Of a stretch of DNA of 8,948 nt, positions 1 through 6,587 are shown piece by piece. A program made the translations under genes and the position numbers. The stretch comes from Candidatus Falkowiibacteriota bacterium (GTDB taxonomy: Bacteria > Patescibacteriota > Patescibacteriia > Patescibacteriales > JALSMD01). Each line of letters starts with the position of its first letter. Within the stretch, counting starts at the first letter, position 1. The notes below the pieces were generated by a model. That model searched no databases and was not told where the DNA came from. It was given only the letters and a program-made list of their open reading frames with translations. The stretch lies in NCBI GenBank assembly GCA_026987855.1, contig JALSMD010000105.1:1-8948 (forward strand), given 5' to 3'.

Positions 1-30
1 TCATCAAGAGTTTTTTTGAGCGATCGGGAA

Positions 31-60
31 TTTCCATATATTTGTATTTTATGTTATAAT
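31..60 (+). promoter_or_regulatory. Putative sigma70-type promoter upstream of pilM
   Basis: A perfect TATAAT at 55-60 is preceded by TG at 52-53, one base upstream (extended -10). A weak -35 candidate, TTTCCA at 31-36, lies 18 bp upstream. Transcription would start near 67, giving a leader of about 135 nt before pilM. Two more TATAAT hexamers at 168-173 and 176-181 could start much shorter transcripts. The DNA is so AT-rich that TATAAT matches occur by chance; the TG extension is the main reason to prefer this one. Confidence 0.45.
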
Positions 61-122
61 AAATATATATGTTTATATCTTTGTTTCTTTTATATTTTTA
101 TTATACAATATCGCTTATTTAT

Positions 123-140
123 TAGCAATAGCTAGCAATA
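123..140 (+). repeat. Tandem 8-bp direct repeat in the pilM leader
   Basis: TAGCAATA occurs at 123-130 and again at 133-140, a spacing of 10 bp (about one helical turn). It lies between the putative promoter and the pilM start. A regulator site is possible, but there is no independent evidence. The rest of 61-201 is AT-rich and non-coding as far as I can see. Confidence 0.4.
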
Positions 141-201
141 AAAAATCAAAAAGGATAAGTAGCTAAATATAATATTATAATAATTTAAAATTACAAATGA
201 T

Positions 202-1245
202 ATGGGTTTATTTTCTTCTAACCAAAGTTATCTAGGAATTGATATTGGCACATCTGGAATTAAAGTTGTTGAGTTAAAAAAAGAGGGCAGAGAGATTAAG
301 TTGTTGACATACGGATTTAGTGAGAACGCCAACATTAAAGCTCATTATGATTGGTACGACAATGTGGTTCAAACAGCTAAAATTATTAATGAAATATGTA
401 AAAAAGCGGGCGCAGTAAGCCGTAATGCTATTTCTGCTTTGCCTACTTTTGCTGTTTTTTCTTCTGTTCTTAATTTGACTGGAGTTTCAGGCAAAGATAT
501 TGATTCAGCTGTTCGTTGGGAGGCAAAAAAGGTAATTCCCCTACCTTTGGAAGAAATGGACCTAGATTGGAAAAAGATAGAAGATGGTAGCAATAATAAG
601 GAAACAAAAGTTCTTTTAATGGGCGCCCCCAAGGCTTTAGTAGGAAAATATGTTAATATTTTTAAGGAAGCAAAAATTAATTTATTAAGTCTAGAAACTG
701 AAACCTTTTCTCTAATTAGATCTTTGTTGGGCAATGACAAATCCACAGTAATGATTTTAGAGATCGGCACAAACACTACGGATATTTCTATTATTAACAA
801 TAAAATACCTCTTCTAAATAGGAGTATTGATGTAGGCGGAATCACTATTACTAACGCTATTAGCAATAATTTAAATATTGGCTTAGAAAGAGCAGAACAA
901 TTTAAATATGATTTAGGAATTTCTTTAATGAATTCACAGGATGATAATATAGTGCCACAGACAATTTTGGAAGCAATAAATCCTATTGTTAATGAAGTAA
1001 AATATGCTATCAATTTATTTCAAAGCAAAAATGAAAATAAAGTAGAAAAAATTATCCTCTCTGGCGGCTCAGCTTTACTCCCTAATCTACCCGAATATTT
1101 ATCTAAAATTTTAGATATGAAAGTAATTATTGGCGACCCCTGGGTTAGAATATCATACCCAACCGAATTAAAACAATTATTAACTGAAATTGGACCAAGA
1201 ATGTCAGTAGCTATTGGTTTGGCAATGCGTAATATTTGGAAATAA
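202..1245 (+). CDS. pilM: PilM, actin-like type IV pilus assembly ATPase
   Basis: Cytoplasmic actin-fold protein that binds the N-terminal tail of PilN and links the pilus motor to the PilN/PilO inner-membrane complex. At 347 aa it is the usual family length. The actin-like nucleotide motifs are visible: phosphate-1 loop LGIDIGTSGIK at residues 11-21, phosphate-2 loop LEIGTNTTDIS around 186-196, and the adenosine motif LSGGSALLPNL around 286-296. The central segment (WEAKKVIPLPLEEMDLDW, 106-123) is a typical PilM 1C-domain stretch. ATG at 202 is chosen because the hydrophilic run of nine residues before the first beta strand fits PilM. No SD precedes it; an out-of-frame ATG at 197 is not used. 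It is the first gene of the cluster, 25 bp upstream of pilN. Confidence 0.95.
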   Translation: MGLFSSNQSYLGIDIGTSGIKVVELKKEGREIKLLTYGFSENANIKAHYDWYDNVVQTAKIINEICKKAGAVSRNAISALPTFAVFSSVLNLTGVSGKDIDSAVRWEAKKVIPLPLEEMDLDWKKIEDGSNNKETKVLLMGAPKALVGKYVNIFKEAKINLLSLETETFSLIRSLLGNDKSTVMILEIGTNTTDISIINNKIPLLNRSIDVGGITITNAISNNLNIGLERAEQFKYDLGISLMNSQDDNIVPQTILEAINPIVNEVKYAINLFQSKNENKVEKIILSGGSALLPNLPEYLSKILDMKVIIGDPWVRISYPTELKQLLTEIGPRMSVAIGLAMRNIWK

Positions 1246-1270
1246 TTATCATTTAAATATATTTTAATAT

Positions 1271-2191
1271 ATGAGTGTCAATTTTTTTTCCAATCCAAAG
1301 AAAAACAACACAAATTCCAGCGGCAGTAAAAACGACGACCGTATAAACGAAACTTTTATTAAAAAAAATTTAAATTCTGCTAAGAAAAATATATCAAAAG
1401 AAACGAATTCCTCCAAAACAGCCGTAGAAATTTTTGCTAAAAACAAAAAAACAATTAATGAAAAGGAGGCTTTACAACAATATAACAACATATTAGCAGA
1501 TGAGCGAAAAAAAAGAAAAAAAGGCGCTAATTCGTCTGTAGAGACAAACAGCTTAAAAGAAAGATTGTTGAATTTTTTCGCAAGAAAAAGAAAGGAAAAT
1601 TCTAAATTATTAGATATTAATTTAGTAAAAGAAGAGGTTACAACCTTTATTGACTGGCAGGAAAATATTAACTTTTTAATTATTTGTATTATTGTGGCTG
1701 TGTTCGTTATAGGTTTTTCTTATACAGTGGTAATTTTTATTCAGACTCAAGAAATTAGCAGAAATTCTAAATATGTGGGCGAGATAGCTGACTTAAGGCA
1801 AAAGCAGATAGAAGCAGAAAAGGGAGTAGAGGATATTTTAGCCTTTCAGAAAAAATTAGATTTAGCCGCTGATTTGTTAGAGAATCATATTTATTGGACT
1901 AATTTTCTTGAATTTTTAGAAAAGAATACTTTAGCAGATGTTCATTATTCTAATTTTAGTGGAGATATTAGTGGCCGATATCATTTCGATGCTTACACCA
2001 CTGATTTTAGTGCTATTACAGAACAAGTGCGCGTTTTTAGAGAGAATCCCTATGTAATTAAAGCTAGTGTTGAAAGCGGAAACAAGACAGATACAAATAT
2101 GCAAAACAAGGAAGGTAAAATTAACTTTAATTTAAATTTAGTTGTTGATAAATCAATATTTTTAAATAAATATGGAAAAAAAGACAAATAA
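1271..2191 (+). CDS. pilN: PilN-like inner-membrane protein with long N-terminal extension
   Basis: Bitopic protein of the T4P alignment complex; its cytoplasmic tail docks in PilM and its extracytoplasmic domain pairs with PilO. Residues 1-112 are hydrophilic and rich in Lys, Asn and Ser. Next comes LLDINLVKEE at 113-122, which resembles the PilM-binding INLLPWREE motif of PilN. A transmembrane helix spans about 134-158, followed by a short coiled coil (160-200) and an alpha/beta domain (205-295) beginning with HIYWTNFLEFLEKNT. Usual PilN proteins are about 180-220 aa and begin at the INL motif, so the first 110 or so residues are extra. ATG 1271 is the only in-frame Met before the membrane helix and sits 25 bp after pilM. 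No SD is seen. Its end overlaps pilO by 20 bp, implying translational coupling. Assigned by motif, topology and position. Confidence 0.88.
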   Translation: MSVNFFSNPKKNNTNSSGSKNDDRINETFIKKNLNSAKKNISKETNSSKTAVEIFAKNKKTINEKEALQQYNNILADERKKRKKGANSSVETNSLKERLLNFFARKRKENSKLLDINLVKEEVTTFIDWQENINFLIICIIVAVFVIGFSYTVVIFIQTQEISRNSKYVGEIADLRQKQIEAEKGVEDILAFQKKLDLAADLLENHIYWTNFLEFLEKNTLADVHYSNFSGDISGRYHFDAYTTDFSAITEQVRVFRENPYVIKASVESGNKTDTNMQNKEGKINFNLNLVVDKSIFLNKYGKKDK

Positions 2192-2810
2192 TAATCTTTT
2201 TTTACAGCAAAAAAGAGCTTTAAATTTATTCCTCCTTCATTATTTTAAACATTTGGCTATTTTGTCAGCTTTTTTTATTCTGATATTTGGCCTTTTTTAT
2301 ATAGTAGAGCCAAGATACGAAAAAATGAATAAAATTGTGGAAGAAGACAGAAAAAAGAAAGAGGCAGAAATTGCTGAGATTAAAAATTATTTATCTCAGG
2401 TTGAAAAATTAAAAGAGGATTTTTATTCTATACCGCAAAATGAGGTAAAGCGGATTAATAGAATGGTTCCTAGTGAGTTTTCTCCTGAAGATTTATTTCC
2501 CGAGATAGAATCTTTAGTAAAGGACAAAGGAACAGTAGTTTCTATTGAAATTAATGGAGACGACAAAGAAGTAGCAAAAGATAGCCTTATGCAACAGCTA
2601 CTTAAAAAGGTCAGCAAAGTAAAAGAAAATAAAAGTCCATTAGGCAAAATCTATATTTCTCTTGATATTGTTGGAATTAATTACAGCAATTTAAAAAAAT
2701 TGTTATTTGATTTAGAGAATAACCTACGTTTAATGGATGTAACCGATGTGAATTTTAATCCAGAAGAAAAGACAGTGAATCTTAAAATTACAACTTACTA
2801 TTTAAAATAA
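2172..2810 (+). CDS. pilO: PilO-like inner-membrane alignment protein
   Basis: Partner of PilN in the inner-membrane complex that aligns the pilus machine. The 212-aa length is normal for PilO. The order is classic: a short basic cytoplasmic tail (1-27), one transmembrane helix (about 28-45, rich in Phe/Leu/Ile), a charged coiled coil (48-85), then a ferredoxin-like domain (about 98-212). That last domain contains the typical VPSEFSPEDLFPEIESLVKD stretch (99-118) and a C-terminal beta strand. The start overlaps the pilN end by 20 bp, with no SD, so it is probably translated by coupling to pilN. The 99-aa membrane protein follows after 10 bp. Confidence 0.92.
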   Translation: MEKKTNNNLFLQQKRALNLFLLHYFKHLAILSAFFILIFGLFYIVEPRYEKMNKIVEEDRKKKEAEIAEIKNYLSQVEKLKEDFYSIPQNEVKRINRMVPSEFSPEDLFPEIESLVKDKGTVVSIEINGDDKEVAKDSLMQQLLKKVSKVKENKSPLGKIYISLDIVGINYSNLKKLLFDLENNLRLMDVTDVNFNPEEKTVNLKITTYYLK

Positions 2811-2820
2811 AAAATAATAT

Positions 2821-3120
2821 ATGGACAAAAAAAATCAGAAAATTTTAATAAATTTGAGTATTTTGCTGGCAGTGGCTTTTGTGTTGTTTTTTGTTGTCAG
2901 CAAGGGATTTATGGTGGGTGAGAAGAATTTTTTGAATTTAAATAATAATGGAAATAGCGTAAATATTGATTTTAAGATTAAAAACTTTAAAAAGTTTAAT
3001 TTGAGGGTGTTAGATGATCCTAATTTTAAGAATTTACACGATAATACTAATTTAATGTTACAAAATAACCGTAAATTGATTGGAAATAGCAATCCCTTTG
3101 TAGCGAAAACAAATAATTAA
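2821..3120 (+). CDS. Small single-pass membrane protein in the PilP position
   Basis: A 99-aa protein I cannot name with certainty. It has a short basic start (MDKKNQK), one strongly hydrophobic helix (about 9-28), then a roughly 70-residue Asn/Lys-rich tail predicted to be outside the membrane. There is no lipobox cysteine. Near the end are LRVLDDPNFKNL (61-72) and GNSNPFV (88-94); the NPF is reminiscent of the (R)(D/N)PF box near the N-terminus of mature PilP. It lies where pilP sits in pilMNOPQ operons, 10 bp after pilO and 17 bp before pilB. My inference is a reduced PilP-like partner of PilN/PilO without the secretin-binding domain. It could equally be an unrelated lineage-specific accessory protein. 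No SD is seen before ATG 2821. Confidence 0.8.
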   Translation: MDKKNQKILINLSILLAVAFVLFFVVSKGFMVGEKNFLNLNNNGNSVNIDFKIKNFKKFNLRVLDDPNFKNLHDNTNLMLQNNRKLIGNSNPFVAKTNN

Positions 3121-3127
3121 TTAAAGC

Positions 3128-3132
3128 AAAGG
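3128..3132 (+). promoter_or_regulatory. SD site deciding the pilB start
   Basis: AAAGG ends 5 nt before ATG 3138. It overlaps the in-frame GTG at 3132, so ribosomes bound here cannot start at that GTG. This favours ATG 3138, with ATG 3147 as the alternative. It is one of few recognisable SD sequences in the window. Confidence 0.5.
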
Positions 3133-3137
3133 TGTTT

Positions 3138-4889
3138 ATGGAAAAAATGGAAGAACTAATAAATTTATTAGTTCAAAAACAATTGATTACTGAAGATAAA
3201 TTATTGGAGGCACAAAAAAAAGCTGATTCATTGGGAAAGTCATTGGAGGAAGTTTTGTTCCGAGAAGGCTTAGTTGAGGTTGAAGAATATACAAAATTAA
3301 AGGCAGAGGTTTATGAATTGCCTTATGAAAATTTATTAGAAAAGAGAATAAACCCTCGCGTTTTAAATATTATACCAAGCGAAGTAGCAGAAAACTACAA
3401 AATTATCTGTTTTGATAAAAGAAATAATAAAATTAAAGTAGGAATTGTTGACCCTAATAATTTTAAAGCAATTGAAGCTGTTGATTTTTTAGCCAAGGGG
3501 GCTGGCCTACAAGTTGAATATTGTTTGATTTCTCCTCAAAGCTTCAAAGCCGCTTTTAAACAATATAAAACTTTAGATGAAGAATTATCATCGGCGCTTA
3601 AGACAAGAGAAGAAAAAGATGAAGAGTTAGTCTCATCTAAAGAAAAAGAAAGAGTTGATTTAGAAAAAGTTACTAAAAGCGCGCCAGTAGCTAAAATTGT
3701 TTCTGTGATTATTAGGCATGCTATTGAGGGAGGAGCAAGTGATATTCATATAGAGCCGCTGCCAAAAGAAAGTAGGGTGCGCTATCGCATTGATGGAATT
3801 TTACATACCTCTTTAGTTTTACCGCGCAGTGTTCATGATGCTATTGTAGCTAGAATTAAAGTAATGTCAAATCTTAAATTAGATGAGACCCGTATTCCCC
3901 AAGATGGAAGAATAAAATTAATATATAATGATAGAGAAGTTGATTTCCGCGTTTCTACCTTACCATTGGTTAACACAGAAAAGGTAGTAATGAGAATTTT
4001 AGATATTTCTAAAGGAATTATCCCCCTGAAAGACTTGGGCTTTATGGGCAATGCTTTGTCAGTGATAAATAACAATGTTAAAAGATCTGATGGTTTGCTG
4101 TTGGTGACTGGTCCTACTGGAAGCGGTAAATCAACTACTCTTTTTTCCATTTTAGATATTTTAAACCAAGAAGGAGTGAATATTTCTACTTTGGAAGATC
4201 CAGTAGAATATCAAATGAAGGGCGTTAATCAGTCCCAAATTAGACCAGAAGTAGGCTTTACTTTTGCTTCTGGCTTAAGATCTTTGTTGCGTCAAGATCC
4301 TGATATTATTATGGTAGGCGAGATTCGTGATAACGAAACTGCTGAGTTAGCTATCCATGCTGCTTTAACTGGTCATTTTGTTTTATCTACCCTTCATACA
4401 ATGGATGCAATTGGCGCTATACCTCGTTTAATGGATATGAAAGTAGAACCATTTTTATTAGGCTCCACCCTTCATACAGTTATTGCTCAAAGGTTGGCGA
4501 GAAAAATTTGTTCTAAATGCAAAGAAGAGACAAAAATTTCAGACGAATATTTAAACCGCATTAAAAAGCAGATAAGTAAAATTGAGAAAGTTGCCCCAGG
4601 CTATATAGAAGACTTAATTCCTGATTTTGATATAAATAATTTAAAATTTTATCACGGGAAAGGTTGCCCTCAGTGTGGCAACACAGGCTATAAAGGGAGA
4701 ATAGCAATAGCAGAAGTTTTAGATGTAAACGATAGGTTAAGAGATTTAATTTCAAATAATCAAAGAAATATTACTTTAGAAGATGTGGTGAATAGCCAAC
4801 CGTTTATTACTATGGAACAAGACGGAGTTATTAAAGTTTTGAAAGGTTTAACTACTATGGAAGAAGTTTTGAGAGTGACAGAAGATTAA
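3138..4889 (+). CDS. pilB: PilB, type IV pilus extension ATPase (GspE/PulE family)
   Basis: Cytoplasmic hexameric ATPase that powers pilin addition through PilC. The 583-aa protein has an N-terminal MshEN/GspE_N-type domain (about 1-143), a charged Glu/Lys linker (about 145-178), and the N2 and RecA-like ATPase domains. Catalytic landmarks are intact: Walker A GPTGSGKST at 325-333 (Lys331), Asp box TLEDPVEY at 351-358, Walker B DIIMVGEIRD at 389-398, and His box STLHT at 417-421. Arginines in the conserved LRSLLRQDPD segment (380-389) are also present. A zinc-binding tetracysteine set sits at Cys458, Cys461, Cys510 and Cys513, typical of PilB/GspE and absent from PilT. In-frame GTG 3132 would add two residues; ATG 3138 is preferred because AAAGG lies 5 nt upstream of it. 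The arginine expected at the start of c-di-GMP-binding MshEN repeats is not evident (LGKSLEEVL), so I do not claim c-di-GMP binding. Confidence 0.97.
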   Translation: MEKMEELINLLVQKQLITEDKLLEAQKKADSLGKSLEEVLFREGLVEVEEYTKLKAEVYELPYENLLEKRINPRVLNIIPSEVAENYKIICFDKRNNKIKVGIVDPNNFKAIEAVDFLAKGAGLQVEYCLISPQSFKAAFKQYKTLDEELSSALKTREEKDEELVSSKEKERVDLEKVTKSAPVAKIVSVIIRHAIEGGASDIHIEPLPKESRVRYRIDGILHTSLVLPRSVHDAIVARIKVMSNLKLDETRIPQDGRIKLIYNDREVDFRVSTLPLVNTEKVVMRILDISKGIIPLKDLGFMGNALSVINNNVKRSDGLLLVTGPTGSGKSTTLFSILDILNQEGVNISTLEDPVEYQMKGVNQSQIRPEVGFTFASGLRSLLRQDPDIIMVGEIRDNETAELAIHAALTGHFVLSTLHTMDAIGAIPRLMDMKVEPFLLGSTLHTVIAQRLARKICSKCKEETKISDEYLNRIKKQISKIEKVAPGYIEDLIPDFDINNLKFYHGKGCPQCGNTGYKGRIAIAEVLDVNDRLRDLISNNQRNITLEDVVNSQPFITMEQDGVIKVLKGLTTMEEVLRVTED

Positions 4890-4904
4890 TAATTAAAAGC
4901 ATTT

Positions 4905-5294
4905 ATGAAAGACAATAAAGCGAAAATTTTATTAATAGAAGATGATCCTTTTCTTTTGGGAATGTATTCTCAAAAATTTGAGTTAGAAGGATTTGAGGTG
5001 GTAATGGCTAGCAACGGAAAAGATGGTCTAGAAATTGCCAAAAAAGAGAAACCTGATTTAATATTACTAGATGTGTTAATCCCACATTTAAATGGTTTTA
5101 ATGTTTTAAAAAAATTAAAAGAAAGTAAAGAAACTAGTGAAATCCCAGTTGTTATTTTAACTAATTTAAGCCAACAAGAAGAAGTGAAACAAGGATTATC
5201 AATGGGAGCAGAAGAATATTTAATTAAAGCACATCATGTTCCTTCCGAAATTGTAGAAAAGGTTAGAGATGTTTTAACAAAAAAGATAAAATAA
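4905..5294 (+). CDS. Stand-alone CheY-like response regulator receiver
   Basis: A 129-aa single receiver domain with no output domain. Conserved phosphorylation-site residues are present: acidic pair Asp13/Asp14 in LLIEDDP, phospho-acceptor Asp56 in LILLDVLIP, switch Thr86 in VVILTNL, switch aromatic Tyr105, and Lys108. The usual Lys-Pro after the fifth strand is Lys-Ala. It should be phosphorylated by a histidine kinase, none of which is in the window, and act by protein contact rather than DNA binding. Receivers of this type (PilG/PilH) control pilus motors in Pseudomonas; here the gene lies 15 bp after pilB and 27 bp before the PilT-like gene, suggesting a role at the motor. The target is inference. 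No SD precedes ATG 4905. Confidence 0.93.
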   Translation: MKDNKAKILLIEDDPFLLGMYSQKFELEGFEVVMASNGKDGLEIAKKEKPDLILLDVLIPHLNGFNVLKKLKESKETSEIPVVILTNLSQQEEVKQGLSMGAEEYLIKAHHVPSEIVEKVRDVLTKKIK

Positions 5295-5321
5295 ACTTTC
5301 TAATATATAATTTAAAAATTT

Positions 5322-6350
5322 ATGGAGGTACCATCTATTTATTTAAATAGGGTATTATCAGAAGGCGCAAAACGGAGAGCATTTAGTCTCCATTTGACAG
5401 TGGGGAATTTTCCAATCATTAAAGTTGGTGGTGAATTTTTTAAATTGGAAAACGAGAATTTAGTTACAGCTGATTTATTAAATAGGATTGTAGATTTTTT
5501 TCTCAGTGAGGCAGAAAAGATTAGGTTTAAACAAAAGAAAGAAATTGTTTTGGTTAAAGAATTGGGAAATTTGCGGTTTAGAATTAATGTATTTTACCAG
5601 AAAGGCATTCCTTCTTTTTCTTTTTATTTTATACCCAAAACTATTAGAACTTTACAAGAATTAAGATTACCGAAAATTTTAGGAAATTTGATAGAGACAA
5701 ATTTTGGTTTGTTTATTATCGCTGGTCATTACGGTTCAGGCAGAACAACAACCGCATCAGCTTTAATTGAAGAGATTAACCGCACAGAAAGCAAACATAT
5801 TATTACTTTAGAGAAACCTATTGAAAATTTGTTTGTTAGCAAAAGTAGTGTTGTAGAGCAAAGAGAAATAGGCAAAGATGTTAATTCTGTTTTAGATGGC
5901 TTGCGATATTGCTTAGAAGAAGATGTAGATGTGGTCTATGTAAGTGAAATAAAGAAAAATTTTTCTGAAGCCATTCCTTTGATTTTAGAAATTGCCTCTG
6001 GCAATGCTTTGGTTCTTTTAGAAATGAATGCTAGCAACACTATTACAGCTATAGAAAAATTTTTATCTACTGCTCAGGGAAAAATGAGTTCTGAAATCAG
6101 TAGATATGCTCTAGCAGATGTATTAGTAGCTGTTTTGGCTCAAAGGTTGTTTCATGGTAGGGGTGGCAATGCGGTAGTGGCTCATGAGTTGTTGATTGCC
6201 AACCAACCGGTACGATCTTTAATTAGGGAAGGAAAGATTTATCAGTTAGAAAGCATAATTCAAACCTCGCGTCGAGAAGGAATGATTAGTATGAAAAGAT
6301 CTATTGAAGATTTAGTTAGCATGGGAGAAATAAGAGCAGAGGAAATATAA
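5322..6350 (+). CDS. pilT: PilT-family protein with degenerate ATPase motifs
   Basis: Homologue of the retraction ATPase PilT, 342 aa and near normal length. The PilT frame is clear: N-terminal PAS-like domain (FSLHLTVGNFPIIKVGGEF, 21-39), RecA-like core, and the C-terminal AIRNLIRE-type motif (PVRSLIREGK, 296-305) after AHELLI. No tetracysteine set is present, which also fits PilT. Catalytic landmarks are altered. Walker A reads GHYGSGRTT (135-143), with Arg141 for the invariant Lys. The Asp box is LEKPIE (163-168) rather than IEDPIE. Walker B is VVYVSEIKK (204-212), keeping Glu209 but losing Gly and Arg-Asp. The His box is replaced by LLEMNAS (232-238), with no His, and the arginine-finger segment reads LRYCLEED (194-201), losing its second Arg. 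The reading frame is intact, so this is a divergent protein, not an obvious pseudogene. It may bind nucleotide poorly, or serve as a structural or regulatory subunit. No SD precedes ATG 5322. Confidence 0.9.
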   Translation: MEVPSIYLNRVLSEGAKRRAFSLHLTVGNFPIIKVGGEFFKLENENLVTADLLNRIVDFFLSEAEKIRFKQKKEIVLVKELGNLRFRINVFYQKGIPSFSFYFIPKTIRTLQELRLPKILGNLIETNFGLFIIAGHYGSGRTTTASALIEEINRTESKHIITLEKPIENLFVSKSSVVEQREIGKDVNSVLDGLRYCLEEDVDVVYVSEIKKNFSEAIPLILEIASGNALVLLEMNASNTITAIEKFLSTAQGKMSSEISRYALADVLVAVLAQRLFHGRGGNAVVAHELLIANQPVRSLIREGKIYQLESIIQTSRREGMISMKRSIEDLVSMGEIRAEEI

Positions 6351-6587
6351 AAAAGCATAATATATAGCACAATAAATAAAAATAAAAATAAAAGTTAAAA
6401 GCGATTAAAGTTAAAAGCAGTTAAAAATAAAGTTATAAATATTTTTATTATTGTTTATTATAACTATTGTTTTCTTTGTTCTTCAATTTTAGACTTTAGA
6501 TAATTTGATGTTGGATTAATCTGGCACCTTTATTCGTTTTAATTGTGAGTTTTAAATTTAAAAATTTATTTTGATTTTGAGAAAGTT
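6351..6587 (+). other. Non-coding gap before pilC, possible leader
   Basis: This 237-bp gap is the longest in the window; other intergenic gaps up to pilC are under 30 bp. I see no ORF, tRNA or GC-rich terminator. It holds direct repeats (6391-6418) and an AT-only inverted repeat, AGTTATAA at 6431-6438 with TTATAACT at 6458-6465. Weak promoter-like pairs are TTAAAA (6411-6416) with TATAAA (6434-6439) and TTGTTC (6476-6481) with GATAAT (6499-6504), both at 17 bp spacing. In such AT-rich DNA these are only suggestive. The gap may separately express pilC and the genes after it. Confidence 0.4.
6391..6418 (+). repeat. 12-bp direct repeat pair upstream of pilC
   Basis: AAAGTTAAAAGC occurs at 6391-6402 and identically at 6407-6418, a 16-bp period. 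Degenerate copies follow: AGTTAAAA at 6419-6426 and AAAGTTATAA at 6429-6438. The GC-containing ends make this less likely to be plain low-complexity sequence. It could be an operator or a slippage-derived repeat. Confidence 0.6.

Noticed and set aside
1..135. Open reading frame running in from the left edge until TAG at 133-135
   Set aside because: Its composition (Ile, Tyr, Cys, Phe runs) looks like translated AT-rich spacer. The promoter lies within it, and other frames stop at 16-18 and 55-57, so the end of any upstream gene cannot be identified.
369..1013. 214-aa open frame on the - strand within pilM
   Set aside because: It lies antisense inside a clearly recognisable PilM. It has no domain I recognise and is explained by the AT-biased codon pattern of the sense gene.
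5306..5311. TATAAT before the PilT-like gene
   Set aside because: There is no -35 match at 16-18 bp and no TG extension. A lone TATAAT is expected by chance in this composition.
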